A program made the position numbers and the translations under genes. Under the pieces are notes generated by a model. It made no database searches, was not told the origin of the DNA, and saw only the letters and a list, made by a program, of their open reading frames with translations. From SZUA-584 sp964441275 (GTDB taxonomy: Bacteria; Bacillota; Clostridia; Christensenellales; SZUA-584): DNA of 64,000 nucleotides. This document shows, piece by piece, positions 61,780-64,000 of the stretch (position 1 is its first letter; every line of letters begins with the position of its first letter). Where the stretch lies: positions 1 through 64,000 of the forward strand of contig CAYTUG010000004.1 in the NCBI GenBank assembly GCA_964441275.1. The letters are read 5' to 3'.

Positions 61780-62574
61780 TCAAGCCTCCAGCAAATATTT
61801 TTCTATAACATCGGCAACCCCGCCGGCAGAATTTGCCGCGCAGATATAATCGGCCGCAGCTTTAGCTTCTCTTGAGGCATTGGCAACGGCAACTCCCAAC
61901 CCCGCATATTTTATCATGGATACGTCCATCTGCGAATCGCCTATCGCTATGGTATCTTTTTGGTCTATCCGGTAATATGATGTGATATATTCAAGAGCAT
62001 TGCCTTTATTTGCATCGGGGGATATAAATTCGAGATATTCGGGTTTGGAACGCACAACCGTTAGTTTCGGGAAAAGCGACTTTGCCTTGCTCTGCATGTC
62101 TAAAATTATATCCTTCTCTGAAACAAAGAGCACTTTAGGGGTTATTATGTCGTCCAGTTGGTTGATATTTGGGTTTTCAATCCCCGGGAAACCATAAAAA
62201 TATTCATAATCTTGTGCGTATTTATTTTTTGCGCGATACACCAACTCGTCGTTAATGTAAACCTGGGCATGCACGCCATTGCTGTGCGCAAAGCTGAGCA
62301 GCTCTTTTACAACCGCCGGGTCTAACGATTTCGTGTAGAGCGGCTCGCCCGCGGCGTTAAAGATTTGGGCGCCGCCGTATACCGTAAGCAGCGTGTCAAG
62401 CCCGAGCTCGTCATAAAACCGCAAACAGCCTTTTCTGCTTCTGCCCGTGCAAAGCACAACGCGTACGCCTTTATCCACCGCTTTAGACACAGCCGTTTTA
62501 ACACGCGGCGGTATGTTTAGGTTATCATCCAGCAAAGTATCGTCAATATCGATCGCTAAAAGTTTATTGCTCAT
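61780..62574 (-). CDS. Cof-type HAD hydrolase
   Basis: Sugar-phosphate phosphatase family IIB, 264 residues. Motif I LLAIDIDDTLLDDNLNIPP, motif II VVLCTGRSRKG, and the C-terminal IAIGDSQMDVSMIKYAGLGV with NKGNALEYI upstream. First gene of the unit leading to hprK. Likely a broad sugar-phosphate or flavin phosphatase. Confidence 0.92.
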   Translation of the reverse strand: MSNKLLAIDIDDTLLDDNLNIPPRVKTAVSKAVDKGVRVVLCTGRSRKGCLRFYDELGLDTLLTVYGGAQIFNAAGEPLYTKSLDPAVVKELLSFAHSNGVHAQVYINDELVYRAKNKYAQDYEYFYGFPGIENPNINQLDDIITPKVLFVSEKDIILDMQSKAKSLFPKLTVVRSKPEYLEFISPDANKGNALEYITSYYRIDQKDTIAIGDSQMDVSMIKYAGLGVAVANASREAKAAADYICAANSAGGVADVIEKYLLEA

Positions 62575-62711
62575 TTATCCTCCATCAATATAATTTTACA
62601 ATAAATCAATTATACATTCGAAAATCGATTTTGGAAACAAGCGTATTGCCTATTCCGCCAAAAGGCAAAGGTTTTACAAAAAAGCACGCAATATAAAGAC
62701 AAAAATAAACA

Positions 62712-62741
62712 AATATATTGTGGGGCTATGTACAATATATT
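62712..62741. promoter_or_regulatory. Inverted repeat in the divergent promoter region
   Basis: AATATATTGT and ACAATATATT are perfect inverted repeats 10 bases apart. TATACT (62752-62757) downstream could be the -10 box of the carboxypeptidase gene, so the repeat would lie over its -35 region. The remainder of 62575-62794 shows no gene. Confidence 0.45.
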
Positions 62742-62794
62742 AAAAAACTGTTATACTACATTTCTAATTATACAACTCATTTAGGATGGTCGGG

Positions 62795-64000
62795 ATGATT
62801 AATCAGACAAAAAAAATACTTTCGGCGACGTTTATTATAATTATAACTTTTTTGTTGTTCGTGCAGCTATCTTTTGCCGCTCCTTCTTACGAAGGCAATG
62901 TGAAACCTTATGCGGTTTCACTAATTGACGCAAAATCCGGCACGGTGTTGTACGCAAAGAATGTTGACGATACCATTGTGCCCGCCAGCACAACAAAAAT
63001 AATGACGTGCATTTTAGGGTTGGAATATGGGGACTTATCCTCAAATGTTTTGGTTTCTAAGGCCGCATCGCGTGTAAAGGGTTCAAGTTTAAACATTATC
63101 GAAGGCGAGCAAATAGTGCTTGACGATTTGCTTATCGGGCTTATGCTTTGTTCCGGGAACGACGCCGCAACGGCTATTGCGGAGCATGTAGGGGGTTCGG
63201 TGGAGGCTTTCGTGGATATGATGAACGCAAAAGCCGATGAAATAGGCATGAGCCATACACATTATGTTAATCCGCACGGGCTGCCTTTGAAAAAGGACGG
63301 AGAAGAGATTAACAACGAAACAACGGTTTCGGACATGTCCAAGCTTACCCTGTACGCAATGAAGAATCCAAAGTTTATGCAGATTGTCGGCAAAGACAGA
63401 TACGAGATGCTAAAAACCAACAAAAGAAAAAGCGGCAGGACAATTAAAAACACCAACCGCTTGATTAAAAGCGAATTTAAAGAATACTATAAATACGCTA
63501 CCGGTATGAAAACGGGCGTAACAAATGCGGCAGGCAACTGTCTTGTTGCCACGGCTCAAAAAGAAGGTATGCAGCTTGCCTGTCTTATTTACAAAGATGA
63601 TTCAAAAGGCGGGATGGGCAGATGGTCGGTGGCGAAGGGGCTGTTCGAGTTCGGGTTCGACAATTTTGTAACAGTTGAACTCGAACCTTTATTAAAAAAC
63701 GTAAAACCCGTTACGGCTATTATTGAAAACCATTCCCAAAACGACATTTCTGAAGGCATGATCGAATTTAATAAGCCGGCGACGGAATGTATTACGATAG
63801 CAAAAACATTATATAATGACCTGCAGAACGGAGCTGACAGCATTGAGACGGAATGCGAATACATCGAGCCTATGCATGCCCCGATAAAAAAGGGCGACCC
63901 GCTCGGATTCGTAAAATATATAAGCGAAAAAACAAAAGAAGTAATTTACGAAGGGAATTTGATAGCCCCGAGAGATGTGCTTGAATATGGAGCAGTTGAC
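62795..64000 (+). CDS. D-alanyl-D-alanine carboxypeptidase (DacA/DacF type), 3' end cut
   Basis: Low-molecular-weight penicillin-binding protein trimming peptidoglycan pentapeptides; 402 codons lie in the window without a stop. Signal peptide ends near LSFAAPS (about residue 29). Serine-protease-like motifs are complete: SxxK at S65-K68 (ASTTKIM), SGN at 120-122, KTG at 239-241 (MKTGVTNAAGN). The C-terminal beta domain starts at about 290 (TVELEPLLKNVKPV). GATGG is a weak ribosome site. In spore formers a DacF-like enzyme acts during sporulation; the type cannot be fixed here. Confidence 0.95.
   Translation, partial: MINQTKKILSATFIIIITFLLFVQLSFAAPSYEGNVKPYAVSLIDAKSGTVLYAKNVDDTIVPASTTKIMTCILGLEYGDLSSNVLVSKAASRVKGSSLNIIEGEQIVLDDLLIGLMLCSGNDAATAIAEHVGGSVEAFVDMMNAKADEIGMSHTHYVNPHGLPLKKDGEEINNETTVSDMSKLTLYAMKNPKFMQIVGKDRYEMLKTNKRKSGRTIKNTNRLIKSEFKEYYKYATGMKTGVTNAAGNCLVATAQKEGMQLACLIYKDDSKGGMGRWSVAKGLFEFGFDNFVTVELEPLLKNVKPVTAIIENHSQNDISEGMIEFNKPATECITIAKTLYNDLQNGADSIETECEYIEPMHAPIKKGDPLGFVKYISEKTKEVIYEGNLIAPRDVLEYGAVD

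Overview
The window looks like chromosomal DNA of an anaerobic, low-to-mid GC, Gram-positive member of the Clostridia. Indicators are class B sortases with wall-anchored substrates, HPr kinase, ROK-type sugar regulators, a purE-C-F-M-N-H-D operon, a tRNA with encoded CCA, strong AGGAGG-type ribosome sites, and a SpoIIID-like relic suggesting spore-forming ancestry. It is a draft assembly: 100 Ns interrupt the CRISPR array.

Region by region. (1) 1-3.6 kb, minus strand: a decayed Vsr-like endonuclease, a class B sortase and its probable substrate ending in SPKTG. (2) 3.6-5.35 kb: a graveyard holding a spoIIID-like pseudogene, the C-terminal half of a large serine recombinase and the tail of a tyrosine recombinase with both visible catalytic positions mutated. 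(3) 5.35-11.7 kb: a type II-C CRISPR-Cas system (array, cas2, cas1, cas9, all minus) with a divergent tracrRNA gene that carries two tandem anti-repeats. (4) 12.3-30.0 kb, plus strand: a carbohydrate island with an AraC regulator, an iron alcohol dehydrogenase, a lyxose-isomerase-like cupin, a ribose-type ABC importer, two zinc polyol dehydrogenases, fructokinase-like and TIM-barrel enzymes, plus a flavin/FeS ene-reductase-like protein, EtfB, ferredoxin-EtfA and two VOC proteins. Its first part is bounded by two IS30-like end relics. (5) 30.1-38.3 kb: an eight-gene ROK-controlled operon (aldolase, two PfkB kinases, GmhA-like isomerase, HAD phosphatase, an unassigned conserved protein, ROK kinase), bracketed by two copies of a structured repeat whose stems show compensatory changes. 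(6) 38.4-43.3 kb, minus: xylA-xylR-xylB. (7) 43.3-44.3 kb: tRNA-Arg and transposase relics. (8) 44.5-46.9 kb: a second surface protein/sortase B pair with a different sorting motif (IPKMG). (9) 47.1-50.3 kb: SatD-like, DUF3307-like, NagB and a CPBP protease. (10) 50.5-58.7 kb: the de novo purine operon followed by glycerate kinase. (11) 58.75-62.6 kb, minus: Cof-type HAD, HprK, ROK glucokinase and an anchored solute-binding-like protein. (12) 62.8 kb to the end: a D,D-carboxypeptidase that runs off the window.

Much of the window handles sugars. The lyxose isomerase and the xyl genes could meet at D-xylulose, polyol dehydrogenases could yield ketoses for the PfkB kinases, and HprK offers global carbon control. 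The most unusual items are the tandem-anti-repeat tracrRNA with an apparent long and short promoter, the paired structured repeats around the ROK operon, and the coupling of a sugar operon to an ETF/ene-reductase module.
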